A stretch of 64,000 nt of DNA from a virus. The notes under the pieces were generated by a model. The model ran no database searches. It was not told the origin of the DNA and saw only the letters and a list, made by a program, of their open reading frames with translations. This document shows positions 29,527 through 36,688 of this stretch, in pieces (positions within the stretch are counted from its first letter, which is position 1; every line of letters begins with the position of its first letter). Position numbers and translations under genes: made by a program. The stretch lies in IMG/VR virus record IMGVR_UViG_3300046713_000250, positions 1-64,000 of that record; one strand, written 5' to 3'.

Positions 29527-30332
29527 ACCTGCGTCCCCCTCGTCCGGGCCGCGCCGACCCGCTGCACGAGGTCGATGAGCCGGACCTTGTCCATCCCGGG
29601 CGGCTCGACCTCGGTCACGCCGAGCGCGCGGTTACTGGTCAGTTCGGCCTTGATCTGCTGGAGGCGCTGGATCGACACTGTGTCGTCCAGGATCGCGGCC
29701 GCGTACTCCTCAGCGCTCGGAGCTTTGGGCTCGCCGAGCTCGTATTGCGTGCCGTGCTCAGGGTCCATGGCAGGCTGATCAGTGGGGATCGCGAGGCCGG
29801 CGACGTACATCGTGCGCTCAGCGACCGACTGGGCCTTCATCGACGACTTGTCCCCCGTGTCGAAGGCCTCGCCCATCGTCTCGATGGTGAAGCTGTCCCC
29901 CCCGAGCCGGTCGCCCCGAGGCCCGAAGACGGCGAAGTTGACCGTGGCCCGGCAGTACGTCATCAGCCCGCCGCCGGAGCGCGAGACCGTGGAGTACTCG
30001 GCCGTGGTGCTAACCGGGAAAACCATGACGCCGTGCTTGCGCAGGGCCGGCCCGACGGCGTTACGAACCGCGTCGATCCCGCGGAAGTTGTACTTGTCGG
30101 CCCGCCCCGTCTTGCCGATCCACTGGACCTCGCCCATGACCCGCGACCACGCGATGTGCACCGGCACGTCAAGCTCGGCCGCGATGGGTGAATCCTCCAC
30201 GTCCGGCGCCGAGGCCCGCGGCGCCACTCCGGCATGCCCACCGGTCACCTGGTGCACCAACTGCGGATGGTCCGCCGACGACAGCCCCGCTTCCGCCCGT
30301 GCCGTCTCGGCCCTGCTCTTCAGATCACTCAC
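29523..30332 (-). CDS. ERF-family single-strand annealing protein
   Basis: This 269-residue protein starts at a GTG with AGGAGACG upstream. The ERF core spans residues ~75-185: KYNFRGIDAVRNAVGPALRK, GVMVFPVSTTAEYST and DTGDKSSMKAQSVAERTMYV. The family promotes RecA-independent annealing for phage recombination and genome circularisation. The C-terminal third is a helical tail. The YqaJ exonuclease, its usual partner, lies three genes upstream, and a DnaQ-like nuclease is adjacent. Confidence 0.85.
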   Translation of the reverse strand: MSDLKSRAETARAEAGLSSADHPQLVHQVTGGHAGVAPRASAPDVEDSPIAAELDVPVHIAWSRVMGEVQWIGKTGRADKYNFRGIDAVRNAVGPALRKHGVMVFPVSTTAEYSTVSRSGGGLMTYCRATVNFAVFGPRGDRLGGDSFTIETMGEAFDTGDKSSMKAQSVAERTMYVAGLAIPTDQPAMDPEHGTQYELGEPKAPSAEEYAAAILDDTVSIQRLQQIKAELTSNRALGVTEVEPPGMDKVRLIDLVQRVGAARTRGTQV

Positions 30333-30344
30333 TCTCGTCTCCTC

Positions 30345-31208
30345 TCACACCGTCGTGTCGACGGTCTCGAATCTCTCGTCCTCGCCCAGCGGCTGGAGCG
30401 GCCATGCGGTCGACACCTTGTCCGGGTCGGCCGTGCCCGTCTTCCGGAAGTACTCGCGCAGCCCCTCGGCCTGCGTCTTCTTCCACTCCACCTGCGCACC
30501 GTGCAGGCTGACCAGGTCCAGCGCTCCCAGGTTGTAGAACGCCTCGGCAATCTCCATCGGCCGCTTCCGGTCGAGGTAGAGATCGCACACCGCGCTGATC
30601 GGCATGGCGCACCGGTTGGCGATGGTGATGGCGATCCGCAGCGCGGCGATCACGTCGGCCGTGGCCCCGTGCGCCGCGCCCTTGGCCATCGGCACGCCGT
30701 AGAACTTCGCCGCGTCCTCCAGTCGCCGCGAGCCCTTGCGGTAGGTGTCGATCGCCTTGTCCAGTACCAGCGTGTCGATCACCGGGAACGGGCCGCCGAA
30801 CGCCTTGCCGTCGGCGCCGACCATCATCACGAAGTCCGTCCCCGGCTCCAGTTCCAGCCACCCCGCCCCGATTCGCCGCATCTCTCGATCGAGCAGCGTC
30901 AGGTCGTAGATGATGTTGTGCCCGACGACGGGGATCTCGGCGCACGCCAGCTCGGCGATCGTCGCGGCGATCTGCGCGATCCCGACCTCGCGCAGCACGC
31001 CCTCCTCCCGCGCCCGCTCGGTGGTGATCCCGTGCACGTCGATCGCCTCCTGCGGGATGTCCCGCTCGGGCTGGATCATCAGCTCCATCGGGTTGGGCGG
31101 GTTGCCCGGCGTCATCAGCACCATGGCCCCCGTGATGATCCGCGCCTCGGTCGGCACCGGTCCGTCCGTCTCCGTATCAAATCCGAGCGCCGCACCTGTC
31201 CACCACAT
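30345..31208 (-). CDS. DnaQ-like 3'-5' exonuclease
   Basis: This 287-residue protein shows the Exo motifs: ALGFDTETDGPVPTEARI (DxE), VHGITTERAREEG, and PVVGHNIIYDLTLLDREMR (Exo II with Asp). Exo III follows as GAAHGATADVIAALRIA (H...D). This is the epsilon/RNase T-type exonuclease family. It may remove 3' ends during repair or recombination with the neighbouring ERF protein. A 130-residue C-terminal extension (EAFYNLGALDLVSLHGAQVE) with an EWKKTQAEGLREYFRKTG segment is shared by several phage enzymes. Confidence 0.88.
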   Translation of the reverse strand: MWWTGAALGFDTETDGPVPTEARIITGAMVLMTPGNPPNPMELMIQPERDIPQEAIDVHGITTERAREEGVLREVGIAQIAATIAELACAEIPVVGHNIIYDLTLLDREMRRIGAGWLELEPGTDFVMMVGADGKAFGGPFPVIDTLVLDKAIDTYRKGSRRLEDAAKFYGVPMAKGAAHGATADVIAALRIAITIANRCAMPISAVCDLYLDRKRPMEIAEAFYNLGALDLVSLHGAQVEWKKTQAEGLREYFRKTGTADPDKVSTAWPLQPLGEDERFETVDTTV

Positions 31209-31390
31209 CAGTGCCGCCCCCCTCGCGGTTGCAGCAGCAGCACGGCCAGCCCGCCGAGCGACGCACCTGTCACGATGACGAGCGACGCCACGTAATGCCC
31301 AGCCGACGCGCTGGCCGCAGCTCCGATGAACGCGATCACAAACAGCGCCATCATCGCCACGCCGACCGCCTCCGAGTCCCGCCGGCTCAC
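31208..31390 (-). CDS. 60-residue two-span membrane protein
   Basis: Starts at a GTG (31390) that overlaps the previous stop. MSRRDSEAVGVAMMALFVIA continues FIGAAASASAGHYVASLVIV and TGASLGGLAVLLL. Two membrane spans with a short loop and a basic end (QPRGGRH). It overlaps the exonuclease start. Function unknown. Confidence 0.6.
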   Translation of the reverse strand: MSRRDSEAVGVAMMALFVIAFIGAAASASAGHYVASLVIVTGASLGGLAVLLLQPRGGRH

Positions 31391-32133
31391 GGATGCGCCT
31401 CGCCCGAGCATCCGCACGCGGGGATCTCGCACATCGGATCGCCCCCGGTCTTCTGCCACGGCTGCGTCCCGTCACCCTGGACCGTCAGCCCAGCGGTCAG
31501 CGCCCGATAGAGCACCGACTCCCGGACCGCACGCTGCGGGTCGTTCAGCGCGATGTGCTGGGCCTTGCTCGCGACCCGGTCCAGAGCGCTCTGCGCCCCG
31601 TCCCCGCCGTCGTGGGTGTCGGCGTAGAAGATCGCCTCGCTCGCGATGGCCAGTGCATGCCCCGTGGCGTTGCGCATCACCAGTGCCGCCGTGTTGTACC
31701 GGTGTCCCGGGCTCATGTCCGCAATCCTGGCCCACTCGCCGGTCTTGCGCCGCCACCATTCGCCCTGGCCGAGCATCGCGCTCGCGGTATCCAGCACCCG
31801 GCCATCCGGCGTGGTCCGCGATGCGATCCGCGCGGCAATACGGCCCTCCCGCTCGGCCCGCTCGGCCAGGATCGCTTCGACCGGCCGGACGATCCCGGCC
31901 TCGATCTCCTGGATCAGGATGGTCAGCGCGCCGCGGTCGGACTGGTGCGAACACGGCGCCATCATCGTGCCCTGCGCGCAGCACCCGAACCACGGCGGCG
32001 CCGTCGGGTCCTGCCCTCGCGCGGCCTCGCAGTCCGCCAGCCGCCCTCCGCACCCGTTGCACGGCGCATCGTCCCGGATCAGCTTTCGCCGCGCCCGGAT
32101 CAGTTCGGGGTCCACCCCGATGACCTGCTTCAT
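31387..32133 (-). CDS. Cys-cluster protein in recombination operon
   Basis: A 248-residue protein with a Cys-rich N-terminal region (DDAPCNGCGGRLADCEAARG, FGCCAQGTMMAPCSHQ), a helical centre, and a Cys-rich end (MCEIPACGCSGEAH). The two clusters could bind zinc or iron-sulfur. The middle (VEAILAERAEREGRIAARIA, WARIADMSPGHRYNTAALVM) is helical and charged. It lies between the YqaJ-like exonuclease and the DnaQ-like exonuclease. Unknown function. Confidence 0.6.
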   Translation of the reverse strand: MKQVIGVDPELIRARRKLIRDDAPCNGCGGRLADCEAARGQDPTAPPWFGCCAQGTMMAPCSHQSDRGALTILIQEIEAGIVRPVEAILAERAEREGRIAARIASRTTPDGRVLDTASAMLGQGEWWRRKTGEWARIADMSPGHRYNTAALVMRNATGHALAIASEAIFYADTHDGGDGAQSALDRVASKAQHIALNDPQRAVRESVLYRALTAGLTVQGDGTQPWQKTGGDPMCEIPACGCSGEAHP

Positions 32134-33242
32134 CTCGTCTCCTTCTCGACCTTGTAGGCCTTGCTGAGGTAGATCGTGTGGCTGTGCGTCTCGCTGACCA
32201 CCTCGGGATCGTCGTATGCGTCCGGGTACTTCTCCTTGAGCTTGTCGAGGTCGACGTTGGTCTTGGTGGTCGGCCCGAGCCGGTACGCCAGCTCACCGGA
32301 GAACGTGACGAACTCCTTGCCGTCGGCCAGTTGCCGCAGCCGGGCGACACACCGCTTCCGCTCGGCCTCGGCGTCGCTCTTGGCCCGGGCGGCCTGCGCG
32401 TACGCCATGACCTCGCCGACGCCCTCGATGTCCAGCGTGCCGACCCGCTCCGGGTGCGTCGCCTCGTCCAGCGCGATCATCTTGTCCGGTTTCTCGGACA
32501 CGTCCCACGGCGGCTCGATCCCCGCGAGCAGGTGCTCGGTCCGGAACCGGTCGACCTCGCCGACCACGTAGTCCATGACCTTCTTCTCACGGTCGGCGTA
32601 GACGATGCCCTGTTTCAGTACGTTGCCGCCGACGAGGCAGGCGTAGTGCGCGTGCGGGTATCCGGTGACGTAGAGCTGATGCAGGATCTGCGCGTAGATC
32701 CTGTCCGGGATCTCCTTGTGCCACCGCGACGCCGAAGCGAACCCGACGTTCTTGACCTCCAGCAGGCACTCGCCGTGCCCGGCGCCGAGCTGGATCGGCC
32801 CCTTGCGGGTGACCGGACACTCCCGGACCCGTCGGTCGATCGTCGATTGATGCCACGGCGCGCCGTCCCGCGCGACCAGCCCGATCTCGTCGATGACGGC
32901 CCGGTTGCGCCGGCACCACTCCAGCGCGATCGGAGCCTCCAGCAGGTGTCCCCAGGTCATCGGCTCCGTCACCTCAGGACGGATGTCGTACACCTTCGCT
33001 CTGTATACATGGGCCGGCGTGTCGACGCCCTCCAGGTCGAGGATCGACGGCACTTCCGACGACCCGATCCGGTAGCCGAGTCGTTGCCGCTCCTCCGCCG
33101 ACCAGCCGCTCAGGCTTCCGGGGTAATCGGCCGGAACCATCGGCTCCCGCCAGCGCCGGGCCTTCAGCCACTCCTCGCCACCCAGGCTCTCGGGATGCAG
33201 CACGAGCCGCCCGGTCGGCGTGATCAGATCTCCCACGTTCAT
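32130..33242 (-). CDS. YqaJ-family recombination exonuclease
   Basis: This 370-residue protein has the lambda-exonuclease fold pattern. RLGYRIGSSEVPSILDLEGV is the IGSS motif. EPMTWGHLLEAPIALEWCR is the following helix with Glu, and HGECLLEVKNVGFAS supplies the ExK. IPDRIYAQILHQLYVTGYPH completes the core near residue 215. It should degrade one strand of duplex ends to feed the ERF protein. The C-terminus (AERKRCVARLRQLADG, TKTNVDLDKLKEKYP) is a helical module. ATG overlaps the upstream stop. Confidence 0.88.
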   Translation of the reverse strand: MNVGDLITPTGRLVLHPESLGGEEWLKARRWREPMVPADYPGSLSGWSAEERQRLGYRIGSSEVPSILDLEGVDTPAHVYRAKVYDIRPEVTEPMTWGHLLEAPIALEWCRRNRAVIDEIGLVARDGAPWHQSTIDRRVRECPVTRKGPIQLGAGHGECLLEVKNVGFASASRWHKEIPDRIYAQILHQLYVTGYPHAHYACLVGGNVLKQGIVYADREKKVMDYVVGEVDRFRTEHLLAGIEPPWDVSEKPDKMIALDEATHPERVGTLDIEGVGEVMAYAQAARAKSDAEAERKRCVARLRQLADGKEFVTFSGELAYRLGPTTKTNVDLDKLKEKYPDAYDDPEVVSETHSHTIYLSKAYKVEKETR

Positions 33243-33382
33243 CGTCCCCTCACGCTCCATCGATCCCCGCGCAGGTCCCGGTGCGCGCCGAGGTGCGCCC
33301 GGAACCGCACGCACCGGTACCGGTCGCCGTACTTGTTCATCGCCGCGTACACGTACTCCCGGCAGCGCAGCACCCTCGGCAT
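33239..33382 (-). CDS. 47-residue Cys/His miniprotein
   Basis: Starts at ATG 33382 (overlapping the previous TGA as TGATG) and ends at a TGA overlapping the exonuclease ATG. MPRVLRCREYVYAAMNKYGD continues YRCVRFRAHLGAHRDLRGDR. Two Cys and two His are spaced like a small zinc finger (C...C...H...H). It is below the size of many gene calls, but overlapping starts and stops on both sides support it. Confidence 0.55.
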   Translation of the reverse strand: MPRVLRCREYVYAAMNKYGDRYRCVRFRAHLGAHRDLRGDRWSVRGR

Positions 33383-33843
33383 CACCACGCCACCTCTCCG
33401 GCCGGAAAGGAGATGTTGTCCGGGTCATGAAACGCCTTGGCAAAAGCGATGGCGGTGTGATCGTCGCGGTCACTGACGCCATGCCACAGGGTCGCCGCTT
33501 CCCACCCGGCCCGGTAGCTCGACGAGAACCGCGGCGGCAGGTAGCCCAGCGACACGAGCACCTCGATCCCCTGCGCCACCGTCCACCGGTCGTTGACCTT
33601 CATCCCGCCGAACTCGCGCTTGCGCCCGATGGTCATCTCGGCGTACAGCCCGTCGTCCCCGCGCATGAAGTCGATCGACACCTGCCGACCATCCCGGCCC
33701 ACCTCGGACCACTGCGCGAATCGCCCGAGGTTCCCGTGCGCCCGCCAGAAGTCCACGTCGTGGTTGCGCCGCCACTCCACGATCTCCCGCAGCAACGCGA
33801 TCTCGTCGACCGTCAGCCTGCGGACCTCGATCTCGTCGCTCAT
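33382..33843 (-). CDS. Hypothetical protein
   Basis: A 153-residue acidic alpha/beta protein, MSDEIEVRRLTVDEIALLRE, with IDFMRGDDGLYAEMTIGRKR and VAQGIEVLVSLGYLPPRFSS. No family recognised. It is the second gene after the divergent control region; the stop overlaps the next gene's start. Confidence 0.6.
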   Translation of the reverse strand: MSDEIEVRRLTVDEIALLREIVEWRRNHDVDFWRAHGNLGRFAQWSEVGRDGRQVSIDFMRGDDGLYAEMTIGRKREFGGMKVNDRWTVAQGIEVLVSLGYLPPRFSSSYRAGWEAATLWHGVSDRDDHTAIAFAKAFHDPDNISFPAGEVAW

Positions 33844-33844
33844 C

Positions 33845-34219
33845 TCAGCTCCCCTGGATCGTGTGCGGCCGACGGACCCAGCCGCCGACGCGGGCGTGCG
33901 TGCCGAGGATGGACTCGCACCGGGTCCGGAACGTCTCGGCGGTGGCCATCACCCGCCACCCGACCGGGATGCTGGTGACAACCCCCGGCGCGACCTGCTG
34001 CCCGTGGATCACGATGGGCATGTGCGTGACCGTGACCATCTTGGCGGACGGGTAGCCGTGCACCCACATGGTCTCGGTGTACTCGCCGCTGCGCCCCGCG
34101 ATGACCCGGGTGAGCAGCGCGGTGAACGCGGGCACGATCATCGGCTCCACGTCGTCCGGGCTGTCCAGCTCACCGGTCCCCCACGCGTCGGACAGTGCGC
34201 CGAACTCGTCGTCTGCCAT
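33845..34219 (-). CDS. Hypothetical protein, first gene of leftward arm
   Basis: A 124-residue protein, MADDEFGALSDAWGTGELDS, with a mostly beta middle (MWVHGYPSAKMVTVTHMPIV, VTSIPVGWRVMATAE). SD is GAGGGGAGAGGG. Its promoter region (34240-34267) contains a version of the phage operator. As the first gene it may be an early protein. Function unknown. Confidence 0.6.
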   Translation of the reverse strand: MADDEFGALSDAWGTGELDSPDDVEPMIVPAFTALLTRVIAGRSGEYTETMWVHGYPSAKMVTVTHMPIVIHGQQVAPGVVTSIPVGWRVMATAETFRTRCESILGTHARVGGWVRRPHTIQGS

Positions 34220-34239
34220 CTGAAACCCTCTCCCCTCGG

Positions 34240-34267
34240 TTCGTACGTACAGTATCCACTAACGCAA
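34240..34267 (-). promoter_or_regulatory. Leftward promoter of control region
   Basis: Minus strand: TTGCGT (34262-34267), a 16-bp spacer and TACGAA (34240-34245). A TACTGTACGTA operator-like sequence (34246-34256 on the plus strand reads TACGTACAGTA) lies in the spacer. It precedes the leftward gene at 34219. The -10 is a poor match, so confidence is moderate. Confidence 0.5.
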
Positions 34268-34271
34268 GCCC

Positions 34272-34301
34272 TTGCACAACCAGTCCGCCATATGGCACAG
34301 T
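34272..34301 (+). promoter_or_regulatory. Rightward promoter candidate of control region
   Basis: TTGCAC (34272-34277) lies 18 bp before CACAGT (34296-34301), about 48 nt upstream of the HTH gene. GCAAG-CC-CTTGC (34264-34275), a palindrome, sits between the two divergent promoters. The -10 is degenerate. This is the divide between the two arms of the genome. Confidence 0.45.
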
Positions 34302-34348
34302 GAGGAAGTCGAAACACACAGACCGAGGCACCGACGAAGGGAGGGCGT

Positions 34349-34666
34349 ATGCCGGGCACCGAACGGGTGCGGCCCGCCGAGACGCGAGAGATGCGGCTCA
34401 TCAGCCGCCTGATCGAGATGAGCTCGGAGGTGTCGGACACCTCGCTGGCCCAGTTCATCGCGCGGCGCCGTCACCCCGAGGCCGGCCCGAATTCCTGGAA
34501 CGAGATCAGCCACGCGCTGACGCCGGTCATCTTCGGCGAGTTCGTCACCGAGGGCACCATCCGCAAGTGGGCCGCTGCGTACGGCATCCCGGACCGCGGC
34601 CCCCGGATCAAAATCACCACCCGCGAGTACGCCTCCGGTCTCAAGGCCGCTGGCATCTCGCTCTAG
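34349..34666 (+). CDS. Putative HTH regulator at the divergent switch
   Basis: A 105-residue protein from an ATG with AGGGAGGGCG upstream. Its helical sequence (ETREMRLISRLIEMSSEVSD, LAQFIARRRHPEAGPN) leads to an HTH-like segment NEISHALTPVIFGEFVTEGT IRKWAAAYGIPDRG. It lies first on the rightward arm next to divergent promoters, where many phages encode a switch repressor or activator. The regulator function is inferred. Confidence 0.6.
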   Translation: MPGTERVRPAETREMRLISRLIEMSSEVSDTSLAQFIARRRHPEAGPNSWNEISHALTPVIFGEFVTEGTIRKWAAAYGIPDRGPRIKITTREYASGLKAAGISL

Positions 34667-34738
34667 ACGCATCCGCGAGGATGGGTACCACAACTGAATA
34701 GGTGACCGTCGCCCACGGACGACATGCAGGCGGTCACC

Positions 34739-34808
34739 GCGCGCGTAACTCAACGGCAGAGTGCCCGGACTGTACCGGGAAGTACCGGTTCAATTCCGGT
34801 CGCGCGCA
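34739..34808 (+). tRNA. tRNA-like gene, anticodon unclear
   Basis: Folds as acceptor GCGCGCG/CGCGCGC, D-arm ACTC/GAGT with a 7-nt loop, anticodon stem CCCGG/CCGGG, 4-nt variable region, T-arm ACCGG-TTCAATT-CCGGT and discriminator A. All stems are perfect. The anticodon loop is only 6 nt (ACTGTA), so the anticodon cannot be assigned. Reading T33 gives GTA (Tyr); TGT is another possibility. A deletion of one nucleotide from a normal loop would explain it. Expression as a working tRNA is doubtful. Confidence 0.6.
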
Positions 34809-34935
34809 CGATCAAGTAGCAACCGCACCACGTCGCAATCTCGAAGGTGAGCGGGCGCGAACGATCGCCGAGGACGGAAGGCAGATGCCGTGACGGATCG
34901 GAGAGACGATCTGGCAGCTCGGGACAGACGAGCAC

Positions 34936-35014
34936 GAGGGGCGGAGCGGAACTGGCGAAAGCCGGCGCATCGCCAGCGAGGGAATGGCCGGTGAGCTAGC
35001 CATCTCCGCCCCTC
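34936..35014 (+). ncRNA. Structured RNA: three-way junction between two tRNAs
   Basis: P1 is GAGGGGCGGAG (34936-34946) with CTCCGCCCCTC (35004-35014), 11 perfect pairs. Inside are P2 CTGGCGA/TCGCCAG (34952-34958 with 34970-34976) and P3 ATGGC/GCCAT (34984-34988 with 34999-35003). P3 ends exactly where P1 resumes. Upstream, GATCG-GAGAGA-CGATC and GCTCG-GGACAGA-CGAGC are further hairpins. It is a compact three-way junction with no ORF and is not a recognised RNA family. It could be a tRNA-precursor processing element or a functional ncRNA. Strand assumed from the tRNAs. Confidence 0.45.
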
Positions 35015-35019
35015 ACCTG

Positions 35020-35150
35020 TCCCGTGTGGCGCAGTGGACAGCGCACCGCCTACCTGATGAGGCAGATTGCGTAAGCCCTCAGACGATGGCCCGGCCTGAT
35101 CGACCGGGAAGCTGAGGCGGAGGTCGCCGGTTCGAATCCGGCCACGGGCA
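35020..35150 (+). tRNA. tRNA-like gene with 58-nt insertion in anticodon loop
   Basis: Acceptor CCCGTG/CACGGG with a T-C mismatch at the outer pair, D-arm GCGC/GCGC with loop AGTGGACA, anticodon stem CCGCC (35046-35050) and GGCGG (35116-35120). Variable region AGGTC, T-arm GCCGG-TTCGAAT-CCGGC, discriminator A. Everything is canonical except 65 nt between the two anticodon-stem strands, where 7 are expected. The insert has a stem CCTCAG/CTGAGG enclosing CCCGG-CCTGATCGA-CCGGG. It could be an intron, a processed insert or a broken tRNA. The anticodon is unknown. Confidence 0.6.
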
Positions 35151-35151
35151 C

Positions 35152-35202
35152 GAGGGGCGGGGGTCAAACCTTGTTCCGGCGGATCTACGCCGGCCGCCCC
35201 TC
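35152..35202 (+). ncRNA. Second GAGGGGCGG stem module after tRNA
   Basis: GAGGGGCGG (35152-35160) pairs with CCGCCCCTC (35194-35202) around an inner hairpin CCGGCG-GATCTA-CGCCGG (35176-35193) that abuts the outer stem. The flank GCACGAGGGGCGG and CCGCCCCTCACC recur at 34932-34944 and 35006-35017. The module therefore exists in two copies, each after a tRNA-like or tRNA-related 3' end. The role is unknown. Confidence 0.45.
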
Positions 35203-35274
35203 ACCCAAAATGGCCCGGGCCGGGCGCCAACCGAGGGCGCGTCTGGCTCGGGCTTCTTGCCGAGGGGAGCCGGT

Positions 35275-35517
35275 ATGGGCAGGGACTTCATCATCGACGG
35301 CACCGGGCGAGTGGTCCGCGCCGGTGACCGCGTGATTGTCAGGCCGCTGACGCTGGTCGACAATCACGGGCCGGGCGTGCTGGTGGAGATCTGCGGCGAA
35401 TACGTGGCGATCGTGCGGCTGGACTGCGGAGTCGACGAGGAGACCTTGCTGGTCCGGATTCGTCGCGAGGACGACAACGAGGAGTCCGGCGGTAGCCCGC
35501 TCTGGTCATGGCGTTAG
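35275..35517 (+). CDS. Small beta-rich protein
   Basis: An 80-residue protein starting at ATG 35275 with GAGGGGAG upstream. MGRDFIIDGTGRVVRAGDRV is followed by IVRPLTLVDNHGPGVLVEIC and VAIVRLDCGVDEETLLVRIR, a small beta-barrel pattern (KOW/SH3-like). An acidic tail follows (EDDNEESGG). It is first after the tRNA cluster and could bind RNA, but this is inference. Confidence 0.6.
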   Translation: MGRDFIIDGTGRVVRAGDRVIVRPLTLVDNHGPGVLVEICGEYVAIVRLDCGVDEETLLVRIRREDDNEESGGSPLWSWR

Positions 35518-35532
35518 CGTGGGAGTACAGTA
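35511..35532 (+). promoter_or_regulatory. Degenerate promoter/operator copy
   Basis: GCGTGGGAGTACAGTAAG retains the right half of the phage operator and the -10 TACAGT (35526-35531), but the left half-site and -35 (TGGTCA) are poor. It lies over the end of the previous gene and 25 nt upstream of the 63-residue gene. It may be a weaker member of the regulon. Confidence 0.5.
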
Positions 35533-35556
35533 AGAGCAAATCCGAGGGGAGAGCAC

Positions 35557-35748
35557 ATGCCGACACAGGAGAGGTGCGCCGCGAAGGTCGGCGAGCCGTT
35601 CCGCATGCACGAGTGCGGCGCGCCGGTGGAGTACGTGGCCATCCACGACCCGGTGTACCGCGGCCTGGTCATGGCGACGAGCACGGGGTGGTATCACCTC
35701 GACCCGCACCACGGCCACCACGCCGTCCCGGAGTCGTGGGTCAAGTGA
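35557..35748 (+). CDS. Small His/Cys protein
   Basis: A 63-residue protein, MPTQERCAAKVGEPFRMHEC, then GAPVEYVAIHDPVYRGLVMA and a His-rich WYHLDPHHGHHAVPES. The Cys-x-His pairs suggest metal binding. SD GAGGGGAGAG. Its TGA overlaps the next GTG (GTGA). Confidence 0.6.
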   Translation: MPTQERCAAKVGEPFRMHECGAPVEYVAIHDPVYRGLVMATSTGWYHLDPHHGHHAVPESWVK

Positions 35749-36377
35749 CCACGCCACGCTTTGAGATTCGCCCGATGGTCGGCTGGAACAAGCCGAAGAC
35801 CGAGTACCCGCGCCGCGCCACCTTCCGGACCAAGTGGCAGGTCACGATCGACTTGCTCAAACGCGAGGTGGGTCTGCTCGATGGCGAGGTGATCGCCACT
35901 CAGATCGACATCACCGATGCCGACCTGCGCCGCGACGGTCTGATCCGGGCCAATACCCGCGTCGGTTTCCAGGGCGTACAGATCAGCTTCGACTCAGTGC
36001 ACGGCCCGCTCACCTACGCCACCGACGCCTTCGATCACTGGCAGGACAACGTCCGTGCCATCGCGCTGGGCCTGCAAGCCTTGCGCGCCGTCGACCGTTA
36101 CGGCATCACTCGCTCGGGCGAGCAGTACCGCGGCTGGAACGCCATCGCGGCCAAGCCGATGGAGGACACTCTCACCGTCGAATCGGCCCGGCTGGTCATG
36201 GCCGATGCGCTCAGTGTGTCCGCTGCCCTGATCGCCGACGAACTGGTGACCAGGGATGGCATCGGGCGCGTCTACAAGCTCGCGGCCAAGAAGCATCACC
36301 CCGACGTGGGCGGTAGCGAGGCGGTCATGCGCCTGATCACCAAGGCCCGCGACGTGCTGCTGGCAGCGGCGAGATGA
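35745..36377 (+). CDS. Protein with C-terminal J-domain-like HPD motif
   Basis: This 210-residue protein from an overlapping GTG has a 150-residue N-terminal region of beta-alpha pattern (MTTPRFEIRPMVGWNKPKTE, TYATDAFDHWQDNVRAIALG). The last 40 residues (VYKLAAKKHHPDVGGSEAVM, then ITKARDVLLA) form the J-domain helix II/HPD/helix III pattern. J proteins stimulate host DnaK (family knowledge). The motif is HHPDVGGS, as in many phage DnaJ-like proteins. No DnaK gene is in the window, so a host partner is presumed. Confidence 0.7.
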   Translation: MTTPRFEIRPMVGWNKPKTEYPRRATFRTKWQVTIDLLKREVGLLDGEVIATQIDITDADLRRDGLIRANTRVGFQGVQISFDSVHGPLTYATDAFDHWQDNVRAIALGLQALRAVDRYGITRSGEQYRGWNAIAAKPMEDTLTVESARLVMADALSVSAALIADELVTRDGIGRVYKLAAKKHHPDVGGSEAVMRLITKARDVLLAAAR

Positions 36378-36688
36378 CCTGCCTCGTCTGCACCCTGCCG
36401 TCGACCATGCTCTACCGCGACGCGTGCGAGCGCTGCAACACGATCCGGCTGCGTGCTGCCCGCGAGTTCATCCACGCCGCCGAGGCGGTCCGGCTGATGT
36501 CCCGCGCGGGCATGCGGGTCACCGCCCAGCGCCGTCGCCCGCCGATCGGCCGCAACCGGCTGGAGCACGCCGTCAACCGGCTGCACCGCGCCGACCAGGA
36601 ATGCGTCCGGCTGCTGTTGTGGCCGGCAGAGAGGTCCACCATCAGGCCCCCGTGGTTCTACGGGGACGAGAGGAGCAACACCGCATGA
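36374..36688 (+). CDS. Zinc-knuckle protein
   Basis: This 104-residue protein starts MTCLVCTLPSTMLYRDACER with CNTIRLRAAREF: two CxxC pairs, a zinc ribbon. The helix that follows (HAAEAVRLMSRAGMRVTAQR) is basic, and the end is Arg-rich. Likely nucleic-acid binding; no family name assigned. It overlaps its neighbours on both sides (ATGA). Confidence 0.65.
   Translation: MTCLVCTLPSTMLYRDACERCNTIRLRAAREFIHAAEAVRLMSRAGMRVTAQRRRPPIGRNRLEHAVNRLHRADQECVRLLLWPAERSTIRPPWFYGDERSNTA

Noticed and set aside
35053-35062. CTGATGAG in the tRNA insertion resembling a hammerhead core
   Set aside because: The required GAAA and stem arrangement of a hammerhead ribozyme are not present; only the short CUGAUGA match exists.
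35126-35160. tRNA 3' end as an attP core
   Set aside because: No integrase or excisionase-integrase pair was found in the window, so integration into a tRNA gene is unsupported here.
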